In this document: positions 43,118-51,910 of the stretch, piece by piece
Layout: each line of letters starts with the position of its first letter
Position numbering within the stretch: position 1 is the stretch's first letter
Origin: Paenibacillus ginsengarvi
GTDB lineage: Bacteria > Bacillota > Bacilli > Paenibacillales > NBRC-103111
Reading direction: 5' to 3'
Length of the DNA: 64,000 nt
Assembly (NCBI RefSeq): GCF_003626695.1
Contig: NZ_RBAH01000008.1
Span: forward strand, 186,001 to 250,000
The notes under the pieces: model-generated
What the model saw: only the letters and a program-made list of their open reading frames with translations
Databases searched by the model: none
Told to the model about the DNA's origin: nothing
Position numbers and translations under genes: made by a program

Positions 43118-44425
43118 ATGGCTGGAAATCGTAGGAAGAGAATCTCGCTTTCTGTACTGACCTGGGGGCTCGTGGTTACACTTTCGAGCGCTTGCTCGCT
43201 TCAAGCCAAGGATGCGGCAATTGTCGCCGAGAAACTGCAGACCGTGGAGGTGATCACGGTGCAGCCGGAGCCTGTTCTGGACCGGTACGCGCTTGCGGGC
43301 ACTCTGCAATCGATGAAGGAAGCCGTCGTCTCCTTCGAGGTGGACGGCCGGGTGACTGAAACTTTCGTTCAAGTGGGAGATGTCATCAAGGCGGGTGCGG
43401 TGCTTGCGTCGCTGGACGCCACGAATTACAAGCTTCAGCTCGGTCGGGCGGAAGCGGCGATCGGGCAAGCCGAAGCGGCGGTCCGTCAGGCGGAGGCATC
43501 CGTCGCCGCGGCGGCGGTAGGCGTAGAAACGGCGCGGCAATCGAGGGATGTGTTGAGTAAAAACGGAGAGGCGCTTACCCAGGAAGCTTTTCGCAAGGCA
43601 ACCTACGATTTGAACAAGGTGGAGACGAGTTATAAAGACGGAAGCGCTTCGGAGACAGATATGAACAACGCGCGATTAGCCTACAAACAAGCTGAGACCA
43701 ACTATCTCAACGCGAAGGCTCAAAGCGATCAGTCGTCGTCAGGCGTCACGTCCGCAGAAGCGACGATGGCACAGGCTCGAGCGGGGCTCGAGCAAGCCAA
43801 AGCGGCTGGCCGGGAAGCGCTTGTAGGGCGGGATCAAGCGCAGATGGCCGTCGAGAAGTCTTCGCTCGCCTCGCCGATCAATGGCGTTGTGCTGGAGAAG
43901 TTCGTCTCGGCATGGCAGCTGACGGGCGGAGGCCAGCCGGCCTACCGGATCGGCGACATTACGCAGCTCAAAGTCGTGCTCCCCGTACCCGATCAAGAAA
44001 TCCGCAAATGGAGCGTCGGACAAGAGGTGGCGCTAACGTTATACAAAGAGTCCCGGAACGGGACGGTCAAGAATGTATACCCGACGACGAACACAAGCTC
44101 CGGGTCGGTGAACGTCGAGGTGCTCGTGCCGAATCCGAAAGCGGATTGGCTGCCGGGACAAGTCGTGAAGGCGGCACGAACGTCAACCGGAGAAACGGGG
44201 ATTCTCGTTCCTGTCGAGGCGGTCGTCAGTTCGGGCAGCGAGCCCTACGTTTTCAAGAAGGTGGACGGCAAAGCGGTGAAGACGAAAGTCACGCTCGGGG
44301 AGCTTACGAACAACCGGCTTCATCTGACATCGGGTCTTTCGCCGGGCGACCAAATCGTCACCAAGGGGGCGTACAAACTGTTTGATGGCGATTCGATCGC
44401 GACGTCAGAGGAGCGTGCCAAGTGA
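43118..44425 (+). CDS. RND efflux lipoprotein adaptor (membrane fusion protein)
   Basis: A 435-residue HlyD/MFP-type adaptor. The lipobox LSSAC gives acylation at cysteine 26, so it is anchored on the outer face of the membrane. Layout: barrel-sandwich half (VSFEVDGRVTETFVQVGDVI), an Ala/Gln-rich coiled-coil hairpin (about 95-245, with repeats such as GQAEAAVRQAEASVAAAA), the second sandwich half (SSLASPINGVVLEKFVSAW), then beta-barrel and membrane-proximal domains. It overlaps the pump gene by four bases. In Gram-positives such adaptors work without an outer-membrane channel, as with YerP/SwrC-type systems. The substrate is not evident. Confidence 0.9.
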   Translation: MAGNRRKRISLSVLTWGLVVTLSSACSLQAKDAAIVAEKLQTVEVITVQPEPVLDRYALAGTLQSMKEAVVSFEVDGRVTETFVQVGDVIKAGAVLASLDATNYKLQLGRAEAAIGQAEAAVRQAEASVAAAAVGVETARQSRDVLSKNGEALTQEAFRKATYDLNKVETSYKDGSASETDMNNARLAYKQAETNYLNAKAQSDQSSSGVTSAEATMAQARAGLEQAKAAGREALVGRDQAQMAVEKSSLASPINGVVLEKFVSAWQLTGGGQPAYRIGDITQLKVVLPVPDQEIRKWSVGQEVALTLYKESRNGTVKNVYPTTNTSSGSVNVEVLVPNPKADWLPGQVVKAARTSTGETGILVPVEAVVSSGSEPYVFKKVDGKAVKTKVTLGELTNNRLHLTSGLSPGDQIVTKGAYKLFDGDSIATSEERAK

Positions 44426-47400
44426 TCGATTACGTCATCAAAAAACGGAAAATTACGCTGCTCTTCCTCCTGATGGCGCTGGTTGTCGGCTTTTTCGGAT
44501 TCACCCAGCTGCCGCACCAGGAGATGCCGGACGTCGTCATCAAACAAGCGCTCGTGATGACGATTTATCCCGGGGCGACTCCGGAAAAGGTCGAGCAGAC
44601 GGTTACAAAGGTTATCGAGCAGAAGATCAAGGAAATTCAAGGCATCAAAACGATCACCTCGACTTCGCATAACGGGTATTCCTCCATCCTGGTGCAGACG
44701 GACGACGACGCGGATGCAGCCAAGAAATGGGACGAGCTGCGCAAAAAGGTGCAGGACGCCCAGGCAGACTTGCCCAAAGACGCGAAGGCGCCGGTCGTCA
44801 ACGACGATCTCGCCAAGTCGTTCATCGGGCAGTACGCGATTACAGCCGATCATGCCGGCGATCTGTATGGTTTGAACGATCTGATGGTAACGTGGAAGGA
44901 TCAGCTCCGCACCGTGCCCGGTGTCGCGGGCGTTGACATCCGGGGGATACCGGAGCGGGAAGTCCGAGTCGAGGTGGATGCGCAGAAGCTTGGGCAGCTA
45001 GGCATTCCTTGGGAACAAGTGCTGAGCACGCTGCAAAGCTATAACGATCGTGTCCCTACAGGCAGTCTCGAATTCGGAAGCCGCGAATACATGCTGACGG
45101 TGCCTGAGGGGCAAGAAGCCGGGATCTTGAACCGGGTCGTCGTCACGCAAACGCAAACCGGGACGCCGGTTTATTTACGGGATATCGGGAGCGCGGCATT
45201 CACGTATAAAAAAACGGACTACTATGCGTACTACAACGGAAAACCGGCCATCACGATCAGCTTGAGCAGTGAGACGGGCAGCGACGTTCCTACTATGAAC
45301 CGGCGCGTGGAGGAGGAGATGAAAAAGCTTGCTCCCAGCTTGCCCGGACATCTGAAGCTGGAATCGCTGTTCGCTCAAAACGATCGGGTCGACGAGCTGT
45401 TTGCCGAGCTGTCCAAGGAACTGCTGATCGCTATAGCGGCGGTTATCCTCATCTGTACACTCGGACTGAATCTGCTGACTTCGGCGACCGTGGCGCTTGC
45501 GATCCCGTTTTCCATCGGACTCGGGTTCATCTTTTTGCCGACTCTCGGCATCACCTTGAATCAAATTTCCATTGTCGGCCTCATTATTGTACTCGGACTG
45601 CTGGTCGACGACGCCGTCGTAGTCAATGACAACATCGAGCGACGAATGTTTGCGCTGGGCGAAAGTCCGGCCGTTGCCGCCGTCAAAGGGACCAAAGAAG
45701 TATCCATCTCGATTCTTACCGCGACCCTCGCGACGATTGCCGCGTTCGCGCCGCTGTTGTTTTTGCAGGGCGACATCGGTGCCTTCATCAAGCCGATTCC
45801 GACCGTCGTTTCGCTGACGATGCTGGCGTCCATGGTCATGTCGCTTACGATCATACCGATCTTCCGAGGCTGGTACGACGCTAAGCGTCAGAAAGCGGGA
45901 CAGTATAAGAGTAAACCTGCCGGTTTTCTGGGAAAGCAGTTCCATGCGGTAACGAACATTTATGCAGGACGGTGGATGGTAAAGGTACTGGAACGGCCGC
46001 TCTTTACGGGTCTGGCCGGTCTGCTCATCGGCACGGCGGCATACTCGCTGGCCTTGTTTACGCCAATCGAGCTGTTCCCGGATTCGGAGCGGCCGGAAGC
46101 GACGATCAACATCCGGATGCCGGCGGGAACCTCTGTTGTCGAGACCGACCGGGTCGTCCGCGAAATTGCCGATTGGGTCATGTCGCAGCCGGAAACTCAG
46201 CGAATGGCGTACGCATCCGGCGGAGGCGCCCCGACGTTGTTCAGCGACATCGCCTCCGGGGCTCCGCCGGCCAGTCCGACGACCGCCCAGCTCCAGATTA
46301 TAGGGGTCAAAGGCAAATTCGACCGCGAAAAGACGGTGGAGGCTTGGCAATCGCATCTGAATGCGGCTTACCCGGGTGCGAATCTAAGTATTCATGTTCC
46401 GCAGCTCGGTATTCCGGTCGGCTCACCGGTATCGATCCGTTTGACCGGTCAGAACTTGAGTGAGCTTCAATCAATGGCCGACGAAGTGAAGGTTGCGGTC
46501 GCCGGCGTCAAAGGCACGGTTAACGTGATGGATGACATGGGGATCGAGCGATACAACCTGACCTTTCAGCCGAATCAAGAAGCTATGGATCGGTACATGG
46601 TCAGTTATAACGATTTGACACGAACACTGCTGCTGGTCGGTCAAGGATTAACCGTCAGCCAATTCGATACCGGTCGAGAGCTTGTGGACATCAACTTGTA
46701 TATGTCTAAGAACGAAGCCGAGCCGAATGTATTGTATCAGCAATTGCAGGTAACGAATGCCCAAGGTCGTCAAATTCCTTTGTCGCAGCTGACGACAATG
46801 GTGCCCGGATTTTCGATACCGCAGATCAACCGGTATAATCTGGAGCGTACCGTTACGGTTACCGCCGACGTGTCCGGCCGAACCGCGACCGAAGTGATGG
46901 CCGAGGTGCAGAAGAAGCTCGCGGATATGACGTTCCCGGACGGATACGAATGGAATATCGGAGGGGAAACGTCCGAGCAAGCGGATATTTTCGCAAGTCT
47001 CGGCAAGCTTTCGGTGATCGTGGCGTTCCTGATCCTGCTTCTTATGACCATGCAGTTTTATTCGCTCTCGCTGCCTGTGCTCATCATGACGACCGTATAC
47101 TTGGCCGCGGCCGGAGGAATCCTCGGTATTTTCTTGACGGGAATGCCGATCGGGTTCATGAGCATTATGGGTATCATCTCCTTGGCGGGCGTTGTCGTGC
47201 GGAACGGGATCGTTCTTATCGAGTTTATCGAGGAAGCGCGCCGCCATGGCATGGAGCTGAAGGAGGCCGTCCTGCAGGCCGCGTCCGCTCGGTTCCGTCC
47301 GATCATATTGACATCGCTCACGGCAATCGTTGGTATGGTTCCAATCGCGACGCTCGGGGACATTTTGTTCCGGCCGCTCGCCATGACGATTATTTTCGGG

Positions 47401-47541
47401 CTGGTTTTCTCCACGGTGTTGACGTTGTTCGTCGTGCCGTCCTTGTATATGGTACTCGCGAACTTCAAATTGAAACGTAAAGAGAAGAAAAATAAGTCGA
47501 CACCTGTTGCGAATTCCTTCACGGCTAGTTCCGGCAGTTAA
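44422..47541 (+). CDS. RND-family efflux pump permease
   Basis: A 1039-residue AcrB/SwrC-like transporter. It starts at GTG overlapping the adaptor stop. Two halves each contain a large outside loop of about 300 residues and six membrane helices. The proton-relay Asp pair is visible in GLLVDDAVVVNDNIERR in TM4. The first outside segment begins LPHQEMPDVVIKQALVMTIY, and the second half has PIELFPDSERPEATINIRMP. TM10-12 contain FMSIMGIISLAGVVVRNGIV. It exports amphipathic compounds or lipopeptide-like molecules by proton antiport. The adaptor-pump pair forms an operon without an obvious local regulator. Confidence 0.93.
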   Translation: MIDYVIKKRKITLLFLLMALVVGFFGFTQLPHQEMPDVVIKQALVMTIYPGATPEKVEQTVTKVIEQKIKEIQGIKTITSTSHNGYSSILVQTDDDADAAKKWDELRKKVQDAQADLPKDAKAPVVNDDLAKSFIGQYAITADHAGDLYGLNDLMVTWKDQLRTVPGVAGVDIRGIPEREVRVEVDAQKLGQLGIPWEQVLSTLQSYNDRVPTGSLEFGSREYMLTVPEGQEAGILNRVVVTQTQTGTPVYLRDIGSAAFTYKKTDYYAYYNGKPAITISLSSETGSDVPTMNRRVEEEMKKLAPSLPGHLKLESLFAQNDRVDELFAELSKELLIAIAAVILICTLGLNLLTSATVALAIPFSIGLGFIFLPTLGITLNQISIVGLIIVLGLLVDDAVVVNDNIERRMFALGESPAVAAVKGTKEVSISILTATLATIAAFAPLLFLQGDIGAFIKPIPTVVSLTMLASMVMSLTIIPIFRGWYDAKRQKAGQYKSKPAGFLGKQFHAVTNIYAGRWMVKVLERPLFTGLAGLLIGTAAYSLALFTPIELFPDSERPEATINIRMPAGTSVVETDRVVREIADWVMSQPETQRMAYASGGGAPTLFSDIASGAPPASPTTAQLQIIGVKGKFDREKTVEAWQSHLNAAYPGANLSIHVPQLGIPVGSPVSIRLTGQNLSELQSMADEVKVAVAGVKGTVNVMDDMGIERYNLTFQPNQEAMDRYMVSYNDLTRTLLLVGQGLTVSQFDTGRELVDINLYMSKNEAEPNVLYQQLQVTNAQGRQIPLSQLTTMVPGFSIPQINRYNLERTVTVTADVSGRTATEVMAEVQKKLADMTFPDGYEWNIGGETSEQADIFASLGKLSVIVAFLILLLMTMQFYSLSLPVLIMTTVYLAAAGGILGIFLTGMPIGFMSIMGIISLAGVVVRNGIVLIEFIEEARRHGMELKEAVLQAASARFRPIILTSLTAIVGMVPIATLGDILFRPLAMTIIFGLVFSTVLTLFVVPSLYMVLANFKLKRKEKKNKSTPVANSFTASSGS

Positions 47542-47577
47542 TATTGAAGCAGCCTTCCTTCTAGTGCTGCAAATCGA

Positions 47578-47622
47578 TAGAAGAACCTCGTGTTCCGCCT
47601 GATGGTGGAATTCGGGGTTCTT
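47578..47622 (+). terminator. Possible terminator after the RND operon
   Basis: AAGAACC and GGTTCTT arms (with CG extension) flank a smaller TTCC/GGAA stem. The T-run is weak. Confidence 0.45.
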
Positions 47623-47759
47623 GTCGGTCTGTCAGGCGTTCAACTGCGTCATCTTCCACAAATTAGGGCCTAGGCAGGATGCGAGATTATCCGATATTCG
47701 TTATAGATTAATAGAAAGAGTATATAGAAATCGGTAACAAGTCGGAGGAGGAATCGTAC

Positions 47760-48299
47760 ATGAGAATGCCGGATGAGGCAGATTTGGCCTTTTTGTTCGA
47801 AGGAGACCGCGAAGGATTAAACCGTTTTATCGAGAAGCATACGGAGCGCTTGAAGCGGGGCGAGCTGAACGACATTCGAAGCATGGCGGAGGAGTATACG
47901 ATTGAGGAACAAATCCCGATCGTATTCGCTTTTGTTTTTGCAGCGACTGTAGACTGGAGAGAGTATGACGAGGACATTGTCCGTTTGTTCGGCAAACGGC
48001 TGCCGGACGAACAGGTCGAAGTCGAAACGATCGAGGAGGGGCTGCTCGTTACGTATAACGGGACACCCCACACGGTAAAGCTTACGTTCTCCGGCAAAGA
48101 CCGCTACATCACGATCCGATCGTTTAACGAAATGGTCAAACCGAACTATGAATTCCGCTTATTCGAAGGCTCCTACCTATCGGATACGCACGATTTTTTG
48201 GGGCTGAGGACGGACACCTGGGAGGCGCTTGAGAAACGGTATCCCGCCAAAGTCGCGAAGCTTTTCCGTGTAGTGGACGCGGAACTTGATTTTCCTTAA
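47760..48299 (+). CDS. Uncharacterised soluble protein
   Basis: A 179-residue acidic cytoplasmic protein with a GGAGGAGG site. I do not recognise a family. It has a helical charged N-terminal part (GLNRFIEKHTERLKRGELND) and a mixed C-terminal domain with YNGTPHTVKLTFSGKDRYIT and LFEGSYLSDTHDFLGLRTDT. There is no signal peptide, membrane helix or catalytic motif. The SDTHDFLGLRTDTW stretch resembles small immunity-like or SMI1-type proteins only loosely. It may be an isolated gene; the following gene is 103 bases further. Confidence 0.7.
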   Translation: MRMPDEADLAFLFEGDREGLNRFIEKHTERLKRGELNDIRSMAEEYTIEEQIPIVFAFVFAATVDWREYDEDIVRLFGKRLPDEQVEVETIEEGLLVTYNGTPHTVKLTFSGKDRYITIRSFNEMVKPNYEFRLFEGSYLSDTHDFLGLRTDTWEALEKRYPAKVAKLFRVVDAELDFP

Positions 48300-48402
48300 T
48301 TCGCCGATAAGTTCCGTCAGTACCATACGCCTCCTCCTTTTTATCCTCTATTCACCATTTAATGGTAGAATGGATAGGAGATCATGCTTTAGAGGAGGAG
48401 GG

Positions 48403-49038
48403 ATGTACATGTGGGCCAGATGGGTGCGTTATCAGAAAGATCGAATGTTCTGGGGCATTGTGGGCATTTTGATTGTCAACGTGATCGTGTTGGTGATTGT
48501 TGTGACTTCCAGCCTGCATCATTTGTTCCGGTATACGTATATGTCGGAAATCGATTATGAGCGGTTCCGGACGGCGGCAGAGCTTGCTGCGTTTTCCCCG
48601 GTCATTGTCAAAGTGACTGCAACCGCAGATGCGGTGCCTTACAACCCTCCGTATGAGCACTTTACGAAAACGAAAGTAACGATCGACGAGGTATTGCAGG
48701 ATAAGAACGGATTGCTGCAGCCCGGCGGAACGATGACGGTGCTGGAACAATATTGGATCGAAGGGCGGGCGATGTTTCCGAAGCAAACGGTTTACAGGGG
48801 CAACTATTATTCGAAGCTGGTCCCGGGTGCATCCTATTTGCTCTATGTAGCGGAAGCGACGCGGCATGACAGCTACTGGACCGTAGCGTTCCATCAGGGC
48901 AAATTCAATCTCGATCGCAAAGACAAGCTGGAGCGGCGGATGGAGAAAAAGGATCCGCGTTACGGCGAATTGAAGCGGTCGGTGTTGGCGGCATATGCAG
49001 CCAGAACAACGGCTACCGACTCTCCGCTGCCCCAATAG
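48403..49038 (+). CDS. Membrane-anchored protein of unknown function
   Basis: A 211-residue protein from ATG at 48403, preceded by AGAGGAGGAGG; the longer frame to 48286 overlaps the previous gene and lacks a site. One N-terminal membrane helix (about 19-40, IVGILIVNVIVLVIVV) is followed by an outside domain with SPVIVKVTATADAVPYN and PGGTMTVLEQYWIEG. The domain looks like an OB-type beta barrel, as in some cell-surface lipoproteins, but no family is recognised. A terminator lies downstream. Confidence 0.75.
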   Translation: MYMWARWVRYQKDRMFWGIVGILIVNVIVLVIVVTSSLHHLFRYTYMSEIDYERFRTAAELAAFSPVIVKVTATADAVPYNPPYEHFTKTKVTIDEVLQDKNGLLQPGGTMTVLEQYWIEGRAMFPKQTVYRGNYYSKLVPGASYLLYVAEATRHDSYWTVAFHQGKFNLDRKDKLERRMEKKDPRYGELKRSVLAAYAARTTATDSPLPQ

Positions 49039-49057
49039 CGCGAGCAGATCGGACAGG

Positions 49058-49099
49058 AGATCGGCTTCCCTTGCAGCACGGAGGCCGATCTTTCTTTTT
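49058..49099 (+). terminator. Terminator after the 48403 gene
   Basis: AGATCGGC (49058-49065) pairs with GCCGATCT (49084-49091), followed by TTCTTTTTC. Confidence 0.75.
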
Positions 49100-49169
49100 C
49101 CCCTTTTTTGGAACAAATCGCAAGTTTGTTGCGTCAGTAATGCTGGACAACGAAAAGGGGGCGATCCGG

Positions 49170-50066
49170 ATGCTCGACCATCTCCGGAGAACAGCGGCAA
49201 TCGGTGTGCTGCTGCCGTTGCTGCTTGCCGGCTGCGGGGATGTTTTCTCGGACACGCAAAGCGGAGAAGGCGGAGAAAAGCCGGAAACAAGCTCATCGCA
49301 TGCTCCGGTCTCCATGGGGAACATGAAAAGTGCCCCTCCGCCGGCAAGCGCTGAGCCGGAGCGGGATTACCATGAATTTCAGCGGCCGAGCGGGAAGTGG
49401 TTGACCGGACAGGGCATCGGCTGGACCGTGTCTGCAGGCGCGAAGAAGCCCGAGGACGAAGTCGGGATATTGCTCCGTCCTGCGGAGCCGGGCAAAGGGA
49501 AGCAGCTCCATTCACGCACGATCCGTTACAAGCTGACGGAACGCGACCGGCAAGGGGAGTTCGTCCGCACAGTGGCCGAGGAAACGGCCCGCTTCGATCC
49601 GGAGCTTGGCTACTCGGACTTTACCCGCAAGCTGCCGGACAAGGAAGGGACCTACTATTTCTTAACCGCAGAGATTATGAACGGAACCGAAGTGGAGGAT
49701 ACGGTATTGTCCGCTCTGGAAGTGCCCGTTCAGCGTGTCGAAGCGGTTTTGACGCTGGACCGAAACGTGTACGCACCGGATAGCGATCCGGTTGTTACGT
49801 TACATAATCAAGGACCGGCCACTCTGTTTTTCGGACTGGAGTATCGTCTGGAGCTCAAAGCAGCGAACGGGTGGGTGCCCGCGCCGTCCGGGAACAACAT
49901 CGCGGTCGCCTCGATCGGCTACCAGCTTGCGGAAGGCGGAGAATGGGAGCAATCGATCCGCCTCGCGGGTATGCCGCCCGGTGATTACCGTTTCGGCAAA
50001 TCGGTCGAAGGTGTCGGAACTTCGATCAAAAAAATGTTGTATGTTGAGTTTTCCGTGCAAAAGTAA
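49170..50066 (+). CDS. Lipoprotein with bacterial Ig-like domain
   Basis: A 298-residue lipoprotein from ATG at 49170 (AAGGGGG site upstream); longer in-frame starts reach back over the terminator of the previous gene and are rejected. Lipobox LLLAGC, cysteine 22. A Ser/Glu/Pro linker follows. Two beta domains can be seen; the second (about 205-298) matches the Big_14-type immunoglobulin-like fold: VLTLDRNVYAPDSDPVVTLH, LFFGLEYRLELKAANGW and GMPPGDYRFGKSV. Such proteins sit on the outer face of the membrane; the role is unknown. It ends in a strong terminator. Confidence 0.8.
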   Translation: MLDHLRRTAAIGVLLPLLLAGCGDVFSDTQSGEGGEKPETSSSHAPVSMGNMKSAPPPASAEPERDYHEFQRPSGKWLTGQGIGWTVSAGAKKPEDEVGILLRPAEPGKGKQLHSRTIRYKLTERDRQGEFVRTVAEETARFDPELGYSDFTRKLPDKEGTYYFLTAEIMNGTEVEDTVLSALEVPVQRVEAVLTLDRNVYAPDSDPVVTLHNQGPATLFFGLEYRLELKAANGWVPAPSGNNIAVASIGYQLAEGGEWEQSIRLAGMPPGDYRFGKSVEGVGTSIKKMLYVEFSVQK

Positions 50067-50530
50067 ATCCGTAATCGGTATGGGAACGAACGGATTTTAT
50101 CGTGCATTTGCAAACATGCTCTAGCGCGCAGGCGCTAGTATTTTTTTTGCCTGAATGATTTTTAACAAAACTATTGACGGAAAGCCAATTGGCCTGTATT
50201 GTAAGGATTAACATATGATATGGTAAGACCATAAGATTCATATTGCAACCGTTGCTCCATAAACGTCCCGGTTCGCTCGGGGACGGGCACGCGATTCCGC
50301 CCAAACTCGCGATGTTTGCAGGGATCGCGCTTTCGCCGGTATATGCGAACGCTGAAGCCAATTAGTCTTAATCTGGTCAGGCCATAGTACATAATATAAA
50401 CAAAGGGGGTGAACTGCAACTGTCGGTTCATGTTAAACTATGCACACCTGCAGCAGTCAGATTCCACAGAAACGGTAAGAGTGGTACGGGCAGGAACAGG
50501 GGTAGCTAAAAAAATAGGGGAGTGAGCTGC
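50067..50530 (+). promoter_or_regulatory. Intergenic region with terminator, promoter and repeats
   Basis: A 464-base gap. Terminator: CTAGCGC (50121-50127) pairs with GCGCTAG (50132-50138), followed by eight Ts. Promoter: TTGACG (50174-50179), 17 bases, TATTGT (50197-50202). Two loosely repeated blocks follow, GGTAAGACCATA near 50222 and GGTCAGGCCATA near 50377, both downstream of GCCAATT, possible regulator sites. A 38-codon ORF (GTG 50409 to TGA 50525) ends just before the SBP start and could be a coupled leader, though it lacks a good ribosome site. The leader is about 320 bases long. Confidence 0.6.
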
Positions 50531-51877
50531 ATGCGCTCAACAAAATGGTTGTCCATAGTTGCTCTCTGCACTTTTGTAACCGCTTGCGGAGATTCCGCAA
50601 GCAGTGGTCCGGATTCAGCTTCAAAAGATACGTCAACGCCCAAGCCGACCGAAGCGACAACGCCTGCAGCAGACATTAAGAAAATAACCGATACGCCGAC
50701 CGATCTGTATATCGCCTATCCGGGCGCGGGTGAAAACGTCGATTTGTTCATGACAAGGTTTGGCGAGCAGATTAAGAAGAAGTTCCCGAACTACAATTTG
50801 AAGTATGTCCCGCGCCTGGCGGCTGAGGGAACGAACTATTACGCTTCGGCGCTCGGCTCCGGCACGCCGATCGATATTATGATCTCCTCGCTCGGCACGA
50901 CGACCACCTATTTAACAAACCTGAAGCTGGAAAGCGATATAAGCGACTTGATCAAGAAGTACAATTATGACTTGACCCGTCTGGAGCCGTCTCTCATCGA
51001 CGCGCAGCGCGCGCTGGCGAACGGAGGCATCTACGGCCTGCCCTGGACAGTCGGCAGCTTCATCTTTGTGTACAACAAAGACTTGTTCGACAAGTTCGGC
51101 GTGCCTTATCCGAAGGAGGGGCGAACTTGGGACGAAACGTATGATCTGGCGAAACGGCTAACCCGAAGCGATGGAGGCCAGCTGTATCAAGGATTTTCTA
51201 TCCAGATCGAAAGCGCAATGGGCACGAATCAGCTGTCCGCTCCTTATTTCGATCCGAAAACGCATAAGTCGAAATTTTTGGAAGACAGCTTCCTCCGGGC
51301 ATTCGAAAATATGGCCCGCTTCTACAAAATTCCGGGCAACGAGACGCCGGCATCCGGTGTCGTCAACGGCTTCCAGAAAGATAAAACGATCGCCATGTTT
51401 ATGGGCACTAGCGGCCAGGTAAAGCCGACAGCGGAGCTCATTCCGAATTGGGATGCTGCGTCCGTTCCGGAGTTCCCGGATAAGAAAGGCGTAGGCTTCC
51501 AGTCGGCTCCGGAATATTTCTACATCACCAAAGCGGCCAAGTCGCGTGATGCAGCCTTCCAGGTGCTGAGCTTCATCGCTTCGGAAGAATACCAGGAGTG
51601 GATGGGAAGAACGACGGCGATCTTGCCTGTTATGAAAGACCCGTCGAAGATCATGCAAACGTACGGCGCCGAATTGCCGAACTTCAAAGGCAAAAATGTC
51701 GCAGCCCTGCTTCCGAAGACGTACGCGCCCCTCGCCGTTACCCCGTATTTGACGATCGGCAATGCGGAGATGGCAACTGTGCTCAAGGATTACTTGGGCG
51801 GCAGGGATCTCGTATCGTCGCTGCGCGAAGCAGCGGAGCGGGCGGATAAACGGGTAGCCGCCGAGCAGAACAAATAA
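50531..51877 (+). CDS. Extracellular solute-binding lipoprotein (family 1), orphan
   Basis: A 448-residue member of the orphan SBP family. ATG at 50531 is chosen because GGGGAG lies nine bases upstream; a GTG at 50522 overlaps that site. Lipobox FVTAC, cysteine 19, then a Ser/Thr/Pro linker. Shared motifs: FIFVYNKDLFDKFGVPYPKE and TWDETYDLAKRLTR; the C-terminus has SSLREAAERADKRVAAEQNK. No permease is adjacent. It is followed 33 bases later by a DapA-like aldolase and then a BNR/sialidase-like protein, all probably one transcript from the promoter at 50174. The ligand is unknown; a nine-carbon or uronic sugar would suit the enzymes (inference). Confidence 0.9.
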   Translation: MRSTKWLSIVALCTFVTACGDSASSGPDSASKDTSTPKPTEATTPAADIKKITDTPTDLYIAYPGAGENVDLFMTRFGEQIKKKFPNYNLKYVPRLAAEGTNYYASALGSGTPIDIMISSLGTTTTYLTNLKLESDISDLIKKYNYDLTRLEPSLIDAQRALANGGIYGLPWTVGSFIFVYNKDLFDKFGVPYPKEGRTWDETYDLAKRLTRSDGGQLYQGFSIQIESAMGTNQLSAPYFDPKTHKSKFLEDSFLRAFENMARFYKIPGNETPASGVVNGFQKDKTIAMFMGTSGQVKPTAELIPNWDAASVPEFPDKKGVGFQSAPEYFYITKAAKSRDAAFQVLSFIASEEYQEWMGRTTAILPVMKDPSKIMQTYGAELPNFKGKNVAALLPKTYAPLAVTPYLTIGNAEMATVLKDYLGGRDLVSSLREAAERADKRVAAEQNK

Positions 51878-51910
51878 GAAAACGATGCAACATATAGGGA
51901 GAGAAACCAT

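Noticed and set aside
45175..46356. A 393-residue open frame on the minus strand
   Set aside because: Antisense to the RND pump. Composition is dominated by Arg, Asp and Gln with no motif.
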